Origin: Shimia sp. SK013 | Lineage (GTDB): Bacteria; Pseudomonadota; Alphaproteobacteria; Rhodobacterales; Rhodobacteraceae | Assembly (NCBI RefSeq): GCF_001292625.1 | Contig: NZ_LAJH01000021.1 | Span: 62,001 to 126,000 of the forward strand | Direction of reading: 5' to 3' | DNA length: 64,000 bases | Shown here: piece by piece, positions 16,327 to 24,841 of the stretch | Position numbering within the stretch: the first letter of the stretch is position 1 | How the letters are laid out: the number at the start of each line of letters is the position of its first letter | Translations under genes and position numbers: made by a program | The notes under the pieces: model-generated | Databases searched by the model: none | What the model was told of the DNA's origin: nothing | Seen by the model: the letters and a program-made list of their open reading frames with translations, nothing else

Positions 16327-17043
16327 TTGGACAACGCATTATACACTGGACTAACCCGCCAATCCGGTCTCAACCGCGAGATGACGGTGATTGCCAACAA
16401 CATCGCGAATGCGGCCACAACCGGATATCGCTCCGAAGGTGTGATGTTCACCGAGTTTGTACACGCCATCCCCGGCAACGAAAGCCTGTCGATGGCCAAG
16501 GCAAACGTGCAAACCACCTCGATGGTGCAGGGCGCGATGACCAAGACTGGCGGCACCTTTGATTTCGCGGTTGAAGGCGACGGCTTCTTTATGGTGGAAA
16601 CCCCGGACGGCGAACGTTTGACCCGCGCAGGTAACTTTACCCCCAACGCCCAAGGCGATTTGGTGAACTTCGACGGACATCTTGTTCTTGATTCTGGCGG
16701 TGCGCCGATCTTCATCCCGCCGGATGCCGCGTCGATAGACGTTGGTGCGGATGGCACCATCAGCGCCGATGGACAGTTGGTGGGCCAGATCGGGGTGTTT
16801 GAACCCTTGGACCCCAACATGCTGAACCGTGAGTCCGGTGTTTTGTTTGAATCACCCGAGGGCTCAGAGTTGGTGGAGGGTGCCCGTGTTCTTCAGGGGT
16901 TTTTGGAAAACTCAAACGTCAATCCAATCGATCAGATCACTCGAATGATCCAGGTGCAACGCGCCTACGAAATGGGTCAAAGCTTTTTGGAAACCGAAGA
17001 CAATCGGGTCCGCGAAGCGCTGAAATCATTTGTAGGCAAATAA
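16327..17043 (+). CDS. flgF: Proximal rod protein FlgF
   Basis: A 238-residue FlgF. The N-terminus has NREMTVIANNIANAATTGYR, the middle has FDFAVEGDGFFMVETPDGE and the C-terminus NPIDQITRMIQVQRAYEMGQ. The start is a TTG at 16327, one base after the fliQ stop, with AGGAGG inside the fliQ end. It builds part of the proximal rod. Confidence 0.94.
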   Translation: MDNALYTGLTRQSGLNREMTVIANNIANAATTGYRSEGVMFTEFVHAIPGNESLSMAKANVQTTSMVQGAMTKTGGTFDFAVEGDGFFMVETPDGERLTRAGNFTPNAQGDLVNFDGHLVLDSGGAPIFIPPDAASIDVGADGTISADGQLVGQIGVFEPLDPNMLNRESGVLFESPEGSELVEGARVLQGFLENSNVNPIDQITRMIQVQRAYEMGQSFLETEDNRVREALKSFVGK

Positions 17044-17055
17044 GGGAAACTCATC

Positions 17056-17841
17056 ATGCAAGCTTTAAAAATCGCGGCAACCGGGATGAGCGCCCAACAG
17101 TTGCGCGTTCAAACCATCTCCAACAACCTCGCGAACATGTCGACGACAGGCTACAATGCCCGGCGCGCAGAATTCGCCGATTTGCACTATCAACAGGTGT
17201 CTCGAGCTGGCGCTGTCAGCTCTGCCGACGGAGCAGTTTTGCCGACGGGTGTTCAAGTGGGTCTTGGCGTGCGTGCGGCGGCGATTTCCCTGCACCTCGA
17301 ACAAGGTGCGCTGAAAGAGACAGGCGGCGATCTGGATGTCGCCATCGAGGGCAACGGCTACTTTGAAGTTACCTTGCCCGGAGGCGACGCCGGATACACA
17401 CGTGACGGCGGTTTCAAACGCAGCGGTGACGGGCTGATCGTGACCAACGACGGTTTCCCGGTCGCGCCGGAAATCACCATACCAGACGACACCCGTAGCA
17501 TCTCGATTAATGCGGACGGCGAGGTATATGCCTATTTCGCAGACAGCGTAGATGCTGAGCTTTTGGGCCAGTTCACGCTGGTTGGGTTTTCCAACTCGAT
17601 GGGCCTAGAGGCGATCGGCGGCAACCTATTCCGCGAGACTGAAGCCTCCGGAGTTCCGTTTGTGGCGGACCCCGGCGAGGACGGTTTGGGTACTCTCAAC
17701 CAAGGCTACTTGGAAAGCAGCTCCGTGGATTCCGTGCGAGAAATCACCGAATTGATCGAGGCCCAACGCGGCTATGAAATGAACGCCAAAGTCATCACCG
17801 CTGTGGACCAGATGCTTTCTGCCACAACCCAGGTGCGGTAA
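17056..17841 (+). CDS. flgG: Distal rod protein FlgG
   Basis: A 261-residue FlgG, the usual length. Blocks are AATGMSAQQLRVQTISNNLA, DLDVAIEGNGYFEVTLPGGD and REITELIEAQRGYEMNAKVI. It makes the distal rod that crosses the peptidoglycan. flgA follows directly without a gap. Confidence 0.96.
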   Translation: MQALKIAATGMSAQQLRVQTISNNLANMSTTGYNARRAEFADLHYQQVSRAGAVSSADGAVLPTGVQVGLGVRAAAISLHLEQGALKETGGDLDVAIEGNGYFEVTLPGGDAGYTRDGGFKRSGDGLIVTNDGFPVAPEITIPDDTRSISINADGEVYAYFADSVDAELLGQFTLVGFSNSMGLEAIGGNLFRETEASGVPFVADPGEDGLGTLNQGYLESSSVDSVREITELIEAQRGYEMNAKVITAVDQMLSATTQVR

Positions 17842-18264
17842 ATGAAACGGCTTCTTGTCATCCTGAGTTTGGTCTTTGGCGCCTCTGCGGCTTCCGCCGA
17901 CATCATCGTCGCGACACAGATCATTCGCGCAAACAGCATCATCACGTCAGACGTTATCGGCGTCAAACGTGGCACAGCTCAAGGTGTCTATGATGATCCC
18001 GCTGAGGTGTTGGGACAAGAGGCCCGCAAATCGCTGTATCCGGGTCGCCCGATCAAAGCGGGCGACGTGGGGCCGCCGGCTTTGGTGGATCGAAACCAGA
18101 TCGTGACCCTGATTTTTGATGGCAGCGGCATTCAGATCGCAACCGAGGGGCGCGCCCTGGATCGCGGCGGCGTGGGTGAGCAGCTTCGCGTAATGAACAT
18201 GGGGTCACGCTCCACAGTGACAGGAACAGTCATGTCGGACGGAACAGTCCGTGTGTCAAAATAA
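17842..18264 (+). CDS. flgA: P-ring assembly chaperone FlgA
   Basis: A 140-residue protein with a signal peptide (MKRLLVILSLVFGASAASAD) and one SAF/FlgA C-terminal region (ARKSLYPGRPIKAGDVGPP, then NMGSRSTVTGTVMSDGTVRV). It is shorter than enteric FlgA, lacking the N-terminal domain, as is common in alphaproteobacteria. It helps FlgI assemble around the rod in the periplasm. Confidence 0.9.
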   Translation: MKRLLVILSLVFGASAASADIIVATQIIRANSIITSDVIGVKRGTAQGVYDDPAEVLGQEARKSLYPGRPIKAGDVGPPALVDRNQIVTLIFDGSGIQIATEGRALDRGGVGEQLRVMNMGSRSTVTGTVMSDGTVRVSK

Positions 18265-18276
18265 AAGGTAGAAACC

Positions 18277-19008
18277 GTGCGGTATTTGACAATATTTCTG
18301 ATGGGCTTGGCACTACTGGTGTCTGGTTGTGGACGAGGCGATCACTTGGGCAAGCCGCCCACGCTGACCCCGGTAAAGCAGTCGCCGGAACAATACGCGA
18401 TGATGACGCCGCCACTGCCGGAATCCTCGCATGTGGCGCGCAATTCTGATGACGCGTCTCTTTGGAGCCGAAACCGAAAGTCACTGTTGGGGGACCGCCG
18501 CGCGATACGCCGCGGCGACATTCTGACGGTGGTGATTGAAATGGATGAAAACGCTTCGATCGACAACCAATCGGAGCGTAGCCGTTCCGGGTCTGAGAGC
18601 ATGTCCGTGCCACAGTTGTTCGGCATTCCTCAGCGGATTGATGGCGCATTGCCAGAAGGCGCGTCGATGTCCAATGCGGTGGAACTTGGTTCGACCAGTT
18701 CCAGCAGCGGCGACGGGTCCGTTACACGCAGTGAAAAGCTGACGTTGCAAGTTGCGGCGACCATCGTAGACGTGCTGCCCAATGGCGTGCTGTCTATTCA
18801 GGGATCTCAGGAAGTGCGCGTGAACTTTGAATTACGTGAACTTCTGGTCGCCGGATTTGTGCGCCCCGAGGATATTTCCCGCCAGAATTCGATCTCGATC
18901 GAAAAAATCGCATCGGCGCGCGTGTCTTACGGTGGTCGCGGTCAGATCACTGACATGCAGCAGCCGCGGTTCGGCCAGCAAGTGCTGGATATCGTGTTGC
19001 CCTTCTAA
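18277..19008 (+). CDS. flgH: L-ring lipoprotein FlgH
   Basis: A 243-residue outer-membrane L-ring subunit. The lipobox is LVSGC with Cys18. Family blocks include SLWSRNRKSLLGDRRAIRRG and GVLSIQGSQEVRVNFELREL. The start is a GTG at 18277. It forms the outer-membrane bushing of the rod with FlgI below it. Confidence 0.95.
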   Translation: MRYLTIFLMGLALLVSGCGRGDHLGKPPTLTPVKQSPEQYAMMTPPLPESSHVARNSDDASLWSRNRKSLLGDRRAIRRGDILTVVIEMDENASIDNQSERSRSGSESMSVPQLFGIPQRIDGALPEGASMSNAVELGSTSSSSGDGSVTRSEKLTLQVAATIVDVLPNGVLSIQGSQEVRVNFELRELLVAGFVRPEDISRQNSISIEKIASARVSYGGRGQITDMQQPRFGQQVLDIVLPF

Positions 19009-19020
19009 TCGGTGCCCGGA

Positions 19021-19530
19021 ATGATAAAAAAACTGTTCCCCATTCTTCTAGCTGTGGTTGGCATCTGTGCCGGCCTAGGCGCTGGTGTTTTCTTGCGGCC
19101 TGAACCTGCGCCACCTGTTGCCATCGGGGCAGAGGCCGATGGTGAAATGGATGCCGGGAATGACCTCTCGGAGGTGCCGCCAATTGCAGGCGAAATCAGT
19201 GACTCGGTTGACTATCTGACCTTGTCGGACCAGTTCATTGTCCCGGTTGTCGAAGACGGAAAGGTGAAGTCCTTGGTGTTGGTCAGCCTCGCGCTGGAAA
19301 CGAAACCCGGCGCCCAGGAAAAAATCATCGAAAATGAGCCTCGCCTGCGAGGTGCTTTGCTGCAGGTGATGTTTGATTATGCCAATGTCGGTGGCTTCGA
19401 TGGTGCTTTCACCAATTCCAGCCGATTGATGAAATTACGCCGAAACTTCTTTGAGGTTGCCCAGTCGATTTTCGGGGACGAGATCACTGATGTGATTGTC
19501 GTGGAAATCACCCGACAGGATCTGTCCTAG
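19021..19530 (+). CDS. FliL-like protein, first of two
   Basis: About 169 residues: one N-terminal membrane helix (LFPILLAVVGICAGLGAGVF) and a periplasmic domain with FliL-like blocks (YLTLSDQFIVPVVEDGKVKS, then ENEPRLRGALLQVMFDYA). A second, canonical FliL lies at 29290-29784. FliL proteins surround the stator and help torque. This copy ends the rod operon and is more distant from classic FliL. The ATG at 19021 is preferred over a GTG three codons upstream. A terminator follows. Confidence 0.7.
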   Translation: MIKKLFPILLAVVGICAGLGAGVFLRPEPAPPVAIGAEADGEMDAGNDLSEVPPIAGEISDSVDYLTLSDQFIVPVVEDGKVKSLVLVSLALETKPGAQEKIIENEPRLRGALLQVMFDYANVGGFDGAFTNSSRLMKLRRNFFEVAQSIFGDEITDVIVVEITRQDLS

Positions 19531-19568
19531 ATCGATACGAAATAGCGTTGATCGCCAAACTTGTGCAG

Positions 19569-19597
19569 CCGCCGGACTCTGATCCGGCGGGCCTTTT
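19569..19597 (+). terminator. Terminator of the flgB-to-fliL-like operon
   Basis: CCGCCGGA-CTCTGA-TCCGGCGG followed by GCCTTTT, 38 bases after the stop of the fliL-like gene and before the converging 140-residue gene. Confidence 0.8.
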
Positions 19598-19605
19598 AGT
19601 GCCAT

Positions 19606-20028
19606 CTATCGGCCGGATCTTCCGCAGCTTAACTCCAGCTCCAGAATCGAGGTCACCAACCTGGTTTGCCGCTGCGCACGTTGGGTCTGGATTTGATCTT
19701 CCAAAAGCTTCTCCATCACGTCCGCCTTGCCAAAATGCGCCTGCAATTCGCGAAATGCGGTCTCTTTGCGGACCAACACGTTGGCCAGCTGCATGTTCAA
19801 GATGCGCCTGCTGCGCGCGATCCAGCGCATCCAATTTTCGTCCGCTCCGGTACGTTGCAGTGCGCTGTCACTCGCCATCATTACACGTCCCGTATTTTCC
19901 TTGTCCGTCAACTCGGCAAGCAAGGCACGCAGTCGGGATTCTTCTAGCTGAACCGACTGCATAGAGGTCTGAGCTTTTTGATAATTGGCCTGCGTTATGG
20001 TTTGCAGATCTTGCAGGTCGTTGCTCAT
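19606..20028 (-). CDS. Coiled-coil protein, candidate FliJ-like
   Basis: A 140-residue, helical, charged protein (MQSVQLEESRLRALLAELTD, LANVLVRKETAFRELQAHFG). It is not recognised with certainty. Its length, coiled-coil pattern, lack of membrane segment and ATGA coupling to flhB recall FliJ, the stalk of the export ATPase. No fliJ is found beside fliI. The conserved tryptophan in ENWMRWIARSRRI may help a profile search. The FliJ idea is inference. Confidence 0.5.
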   Translation of the reverse strand: MSNDLQDLQTITQANYQKAQTSMQSVQLEESRLRALLAELTDKENTGRVMMASDSALQRTGADENWMRWIARSRRILNMQLANVLVRKETAFRELQAHFGKADVMEKLLEDQIQTQRAQRQTRLVTSILELELSCGRSGR

Positions 20029-21113
20029 GTCACGCGACCCCGAGCCTTGCGGCGAATTTCATCAGCAAATCGAATGGCCGCAGCGACCTGACGATAATTG
20101 TCGGGCGGAATTTCCTGTCCAATCTCGACAATCGCGTGCAGCGCTCGCGCCGTTGGCGGGTCACTGTGAATGGGCACCGAGCAATCATTAGCTTTCTCAC
20201 GGATTCGGGCGGCGATTTCATCCACCCCTTTGGCCACACAAACCGGGGCTTCCGTGGGCAAACGGCTCCATTTCAAGGCGACGGCATAATGCGTTGGGTT
20301 GACGATGACGACATCCGCTGTTTCCACATCCGCAATCATCTGTTTGCTGGCGATCTCCTGCCCTTTTTGGCGCCGCTTCTGCTTCATATAGGGGTCGCCC
20401 TCAGCCTCTTTGGACTCGTCGGTCAATTCTTTCCGTGACATCATGTTTTTACGCATGAATTCAGCGTGTTGATACATGTAGTCAATCGCTGCAATCAGCC
20501 CGGCAACCACCGCTACAATTGTCAGAAACTCCACCAGAACCTTACCCAACATCCCTGGCACCATAGCCGGGTCGAGCTGAATGGAGTGGGCCATTTCCGG
20601 CAGGCGTGCGCGTAGGAAGAAGCCCAAGCAAATCGAGTAAATAACGAGTTTGGCAAAACTTTTTCCGAACTCAAAAAGGCCGGTGCGGCCAAATTTGTTT
20701 TTGGCGTTTGAGATCGGGTTCAAACGGCTGGCCTTTGGCTTGAGCTTGGAGGGCGTGAAGACCCATGCGCGTTGCAGTACTAGGCTCAGGATCACGGCGA
20801 CCATCGGGACGATGAACAGTGGCGCGACAGATAGTGACATTTGCCACATGATGCCGCTGTAGGGTGCGGAAGGGTTGCCTTCGAAAAACAGCGGCGCAAG
20901 GGATTCAGCTTGGTCCAACAAGACCATCAGAGATTCGCCTGTGGCGTTGATCGTGGACGCACCCAAACCGATCATAACCAGCAGCATTCCCATGTAAGCC
21001 GCGACCACCGACACATCTTGTGACTTGGCAATTTCACCCTTCTTTCGGGCGTCTTCCAGCTTTTTGGGCGTTGCGTCGTACGTCTTGTCGGTATCGTCGT
21101 CCTGACCACTCAC
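20025..21113 (-). CDS. flhB: Export gate protein FlhB
   Basis: A 362-residue export switch. Four membrane segments fill roughly residues 35-215. The cytoplasmic part carries the autocleavage site NPTH (272-275) in VVIVNPTHYAVALKW. Cleavage and FliK together change substrate from rod/hook to filament. The N-terminal DKTYDATPKKLEDARKKGEI is a family mark. It overlaps both fliR (ATGA) and the coiled-coil gene (ATGA). Confidence 0.96.
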   Translation of the reverse strand: MSGQDDDTDKTYDATPKKLEDARKKGEIAKSQDVSVVAAYMGMLLVMIGLGASTINATGESLMVLLDQAESLAPLFFEGNPSAPYSGIMWQMSLSVAPLFIVPMVAVILSLVLQRAWVFTPSKLKPKASRLNPISNAKNKFGRTGLFEFGKSFAKLVIYSICLGFFLRARLPEMAHSIQLDPAMVPGMLGKVLVEFLTIVAVVAGLIAAIDYMYQHAEFMRKNMMSRKELTDESKEAEGDPYMKQKRRQKGQEIASKQMIADVETADVVIVNPTHYAVALKWSRLPTEAPVCVAKGVDEIAARIREKANDCSVPIHSDPPTARALHAIVEIGQEIPPDNYRQVAAAIRFADEIRRKARGRVT

Positions 21114-21883
21114 AGCATGCCCTCCGCTGGATTGATCATGAACGCCTCAAACAGGCTCCACCACACAGTGATGATTGTGCCCGCGGTTAGCATCAGGATC
21201 GCCAAGCCACCAAAGGTGATCAGCGGGGCACCAACAAAGGCGACCATCAGCTGGGGCATGGCGCGGTTGATCACGCCAAGCATGAGGTTGTAGAGGGCGG
21301 AGACCAGAATAAACGGCGCGGACAGTTTGAACGCCAGCGCAAATGCGGACGCGATGTGCGACACGCCCCATTCGGCCAGAACCTCCGCCACAGGGAATAC
21401 CCCGGCGGGAAACAACATGTAGGACCCGATGAACATACCGGCCAAATGCACATGCATCCCCATGGTGAACGCCAGCGCAATCGCAGACACCATTAATAGG
21501 TGACCAATCGCTGGCATCGGTTCGCCTGCGCCGCCCAGAAGCTGTGCCAGAGACGTCGATTGCGCTGCAATGGATCCTGCCGTCTGCAAGGCCAGAATGA
21601 ACATGCGCAGGCTTACTCCGATGATGAGCCCCGCACAGGCCTCAGTCAGGCAAAACCACGCCGTTGACGGCAGCGTGGGTTCTGGCGCATCAAAGGCGGG
21701 AATGGCGGGGGCCACGATCATCGTAAAGGCAAACGCCACACCCAACTTGATGCGCGGCGGCACAAAACTTTGCCCAAAAGCCGGCACCAGAGAGACCGCT
21801 GTAGAGACCCGTACGAACACCAAGAAGCCATGCCAAAGCGCAGCTTGCCAAGCGGTTAACAGGACGTAGGCCTCTTCGATCAC
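21110..21883 (-). CDS. fliR: Export gate protein FliR
   Basis: A 257-residue protein with about six hydrophobic segments. Blocks include FLVFVRVSTAVSLVPAFGQ and GVINRAMPQLMVAFVGAPLI. It is part of the FliP/Q/R channel. Four-base overlaps tie it to flhA upstream and flhB downstream. Confidence 0.95.
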   Translation of the reverse strand: MIEEAYVLLTAWQAALWHGFLVFVRVSTAVSLVPAFGQSFVPPRIKLGVAFAFTMIVAPAIPAFDAPEPTLPSTAWFCLTEACAGLIIGVSLRMFILALQTAGSIAAQSTSLAQLLGGAGEPMPAIGHLLMVSAIALAFTMGMHVHLAGMFIGSYMLFPAGVFPVAEVLAEWGVSHIASAFALAFKLSAPFILVSALYNLMLGVINRAMPQLMVAFVGAPLITFGGLAILMLTAGTIITVWWSLFEAFMINPAEGML

Positions 21884-23967
21884 GTGGTCACAACTCCCAC
21901 CAGGGCCGGACGCGCGTCCAAGCCGATTTCCTCGAACGACAGCACGGGATTGGTGATCCCCTTGGCGCTCAGCACGGTACGCAGAAACCTGCGGCGTCTG
22001 GTGGAAGTAACAAGCGCGGCATAGGTGCCGCTGTTGCCTGCGTCGTTCAGGCGGTCCGCAACAGATTGGGCAAGCGTGTTAAACATGTCAGGCGGCAAGG
22101 CAACATCCATGGTGCCATTGTCCCCATCCACTTGATAGGTCGAGAACATGTCTTCCCACTCGGGCGCCAGTTGTACCAACGGTATGGTTCCGTCGTCGCG
22201 TTTGAGCTCCGACACAAGCTGAAAGCCCAGTCTTTGGCGCACATGTTCCGCAATCAATTCGGGCGAGGCTTGCGAATGGCGTGCTTCGGCGATTGCTTCC
22301 AGGATCAGCGGCATGTTGCGGACTGACACTTGCTCGTCCAGCAACATCCGCATGACCCGGTGCAGCAAATCCAATGGCACCTTGTCTGGCACGTATTCGT
22401 CCAACAACTTGCGGTTCGCAGCAGCACGCATCTCATCGCTCAGATTGGACATCTCATCCAAGATACGCCGCAGCGCCTTGAACGTGAGCAGTCGGCCAAA
22501 GTTGTTTTTGATGGTTTCTAGCAGATGGGTCGCCATGACTTCGCCTGGGGTCACAATGGTGACGCCCGACAACGCCATCTTTTCCTGTACAGAGGTGTCG
22601 ATCCAGCGGGCAGGGGCCCCATAGACTGGCTCGGATACATCCTCGCCGGCTGGCAGCGCCGCAGGATTGTTCCCCGCCAGCGCCAAAACGCGTTCTGGCT
22701 GCAGGTGCGCACGCACCTGCTCGACACCCTGCACGCGGATAACATAGTATCCACTCGGCAGGGACGGCTCGTCCGTAAGCCGAATTTCCGGCAGGATCAG
22801 ACCGAATGTCGATGCCACATGGGTGCGCATGTTGAAAATTCGGGCGTCCAATCCGGTGCCGGGATCGAGAACCATGTTGATCAGGTCGGTGGAAAACTCG
22901 ACATGGATATCGTCCAGATCCAGCACGTCGCCCATGGATTTGTCTTTTGCGACAACCGGCGCATCGTCTTGCTGGGCAAGATCTTCCTCTTCCTTTTCAA
23001 TCGACTTGAATCGGAAGTAGGCAATCGTTCCCAAAGCGATACTACCGGCGATGAACGGAATGAACGGCAGGCCGGGAACCAGAGCAAACAGCGCCATCAA
23101 AATCGCAACCGTGACGAGGGCCGCGGGGTGCGCCCCAAGCTGGTCAGACAGCGCTGTGTCGGTGGAGCCTCTGTTGCCACCACGCGCCAGCAGCAATGCG
23201 GCAGCGATTGAGATGATGACCGCCGGGATCTGCGTGACAAGGCCGTCACCGACAGTTAAAATGGCATAGGTTTCAAATGCCTGACCCATCGGCATGCCAT
23301 GCACTGCCACGCCCATGATCAGCCCCATGACGAGATTCATAAGCGTGATCAGTAGGCCGGCGACGGCGTCGCCTTTGACAAATTTGGAGGCGCCATCCAA
23401 GGAGCCAAAAAATGTTGTTTCCTGCTGCTCGCGCTCGCGGCGTTCTTTGGCTTCGGTGTGGTCAATCGCACCGGCGGCCATGTCGCTGTCGATAGCCAGC
23501 TGTTTGCCGGGCATCCCGTCCAAAGCAAAACGCGCGCCGACTTCTGCCATACGCGTCGCGCCTTTGTTGATCACCATGAAGTTTACGATCAGCAACACGC
23601 CGAACACCACGAGGCCCAGAAAAACGCTGCCCCCCATAACAAAATTCGCAAATCCCTGAATCACATCTCCGGCGGCATCTGTTCCGGTGTGGCCTTGTCC
23701 AATGATCAGTTTCGTGGATGACACGTTCAGCGACAATCGCAGCATCAGGGAGGCCAGCAAAATCGTCGGAAACGCAGAAAAATCGAGCGGGCGCTCGATG
23801 AACAAGGTCACTGTGAAAATCAGGATCGCCAGTGCAAAGGACGCGGCAAGGCCTACGTCCAACACAAAGGACGGCATTGGCAGGATCATCATGACGATGA
23901 TTGCCATCAAGGCGAGCGCCAAAAGGATTGTCGGGCTGAACAGCGCCTTCATTGAATTGGAATTCAC
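21880..23967 (-). CDS. flhA: Export gate protein FlhA
   Basis: A 695-residue protein. Eight membrane segments lie in about the first 330 residues, including the conserved loop RMAEVGARFALDGMPGKQLA with the D/K residues important for proton use. The C-terminal cytoplasmic domain (from about 360) binds chaperone-substrate pairs. Length is as usual for the family. It is followed by fliR with ATGA overlap and preceded by a transglycosylase gene three bases away. Confidence 0.97.
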   Translation of the reverse strand: MNSNSMKALFSPTILLALALMAIIVMMILPMPSFVLDVGLAASFALAILIFTVTLFIERPLDFSAFPTILLASLMLRLSLNVSSTKLIIGQGHTGTDAAGDVIQGFANFVMGGSVFLGLVVFGVLLIVNFMVINKGATRMAEVGARFALDGMPGKQLAIDSDMAAGAIDHTEAKERREREQQETTFFGSLDGASKFVKGDAVAGLLITLMNLVMGLIMGVAVHGMPMGQAFETYAILTVGDGLVTQIPAVIISIAAALLLARGGNRGSTDTALSDQLGAHPAALVTVAILMALFALVPGLPFIPFIAGSIALGTIAYFRFKSIEKEEEDLAQQDDAPVVAKDKSMGDVLDLDDIHVEFSTDLINMVLDPGTGLDARIFNMRTHVASTFGLILPEIRLTDEPSLPSGYYVIRVQGVEQVRAHLQPERVLALAGNNPAALPAGEDVSEPVYGAPARWIDTSVQEKMALSGVTIVTPGEVMATHLLETIKNNFGRLLTFKALRRILDEMSNLSDEMRAAANRKLLDEYVPDKVPLDLLHRVMRMLLDEQVSVRNMPLILEAIAEARHSQASPELIAEHVRQRLGFQLVSELKRDDGTIPLVQLAPEWEDMFSTYQVDGDNGTMDVALPPDMFNTLAQSVADRLNDAGNSGTYAALVTSTRRRRFLRTVLSAKGITNPVLSFEEIGLDARPALVGVVTT

Positions 23968-23970
23968 AGC

Positions 23971-24750
23971 CTAGCTCCCTCCGTCAAACAAGGGGCGGTT
24001 CTCGCTGTTGCCCAAAGGAACCAGGGACCCCATGCCGGAGACGCCAACGCCTTTGCGCAACAGTGGAAACGCGTTGACGCTGGCCTGCCGCACAACTCTC
24101 TGTGTTGGAGCAGTCACGGTGCCGGCAGTGCGCGTCGCGACGCCGAGCGCAGGTATATCAGGCAGGTTTGCGAGGATTTGCTTGTAGCGAGCTTTGTATT
24201 TGTCGGCATATTTCGGCGTCCGCGAATGGTAAGCGGCGGCAGCAGACTCCCAAGACTGGGTTTCGCTATAAAGCCGCGCTAGAAAATCTGCTGCATAGCG
24301 GGCATTCTCCAAAGGCTCGAACATTTGGTGCACGTCTTTGAAATGTTCGCCATGCCAGCGATAATTCAGCTGAAAACAGCCCACATCAAAACTGCGTTTG
24401 CCCTGCTTCAAACCTGAAACCGCAAAAGTCAGCGCCTCTTCGCGGGTGTCGAACCATTTGCCCACGCCTTCCATGTTCACGGTCCACGGCCAAGGTGCCA
24501 AAGCGCCGTTTGCCCGGCGGCCGGTTTCCGTGCGGGTGATTGCCATCATAACTTCAACCGGAACACCAGATTCCCCGGCCGCAATCCGCGCCACGCGGTC
24601 ACAAGTTTCGCCATATGATGCTTGCGCCGATGTTGGGATCAGAAGGGCACTGCAAAGACTCAAGGAAATGGTGACAAAACGCGGTGCGATTCGTCTGAAC
24701 GCAAGACGGACTTCCGCCGTCAAAACGTTGAAAAACTTCTGTTTTTTCAT
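23971..24750 (-). CDS. Flagellar-locus lytic transglycosylase (SLT domain), SltF-like
   Basis: About 259 residues with a long-N signal peptide (hydrophobic ISLSLCSALLIPTSAQA). The SLT domain has the catalytic glutamate in AITRTETGRRANG (E75), then GKRSFDVGCFQLNYRWHG and NARYAADFLARLYSE, ending near residue 190 with YHSRTPKYADKYKARY. It cleaves peptidoglycan in the periplasm. Because FlgJ here lacks a muramidase domain, this enzyme probably opens the wall for the rod, as SltF does in Rhodobacter sphaeroides. The ATG at 24750 is chosen; an upstream start at 24774 is possible. Confidence 0.85.
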   Translation of the reverse strand: MKKQKFFNVLTAEVRLAFRRIAPRFVTISLSLCSALLIPTSAQASYGETCDRVARIAAGESGVPVEVMMAITRTETGRRANGALAPWPWTVNMEGVGKWFDTREEALTFAVSGLKQGKRSFDVGCFQLNYRWHGEHFKDVHQMFEPLENARYAADFLARLYSETQSWESAAAAYHSRTPKYADKYKARYKQILANLPDIPALGVATRTAGTVTAPTQRVVRQASVNAFPLLRKGVGVSGMGSLVPLGNSENRPLFDGGS

Positions 24751-24841
24751 CCGGTGAGCTTTCTGCCAGTACACGAAACACCTAAAGGCAGAATCTTTAA
24801 ATTTGGTAAGCGATGTTAGGCCTTTTCAGGCCGGAATTCTC

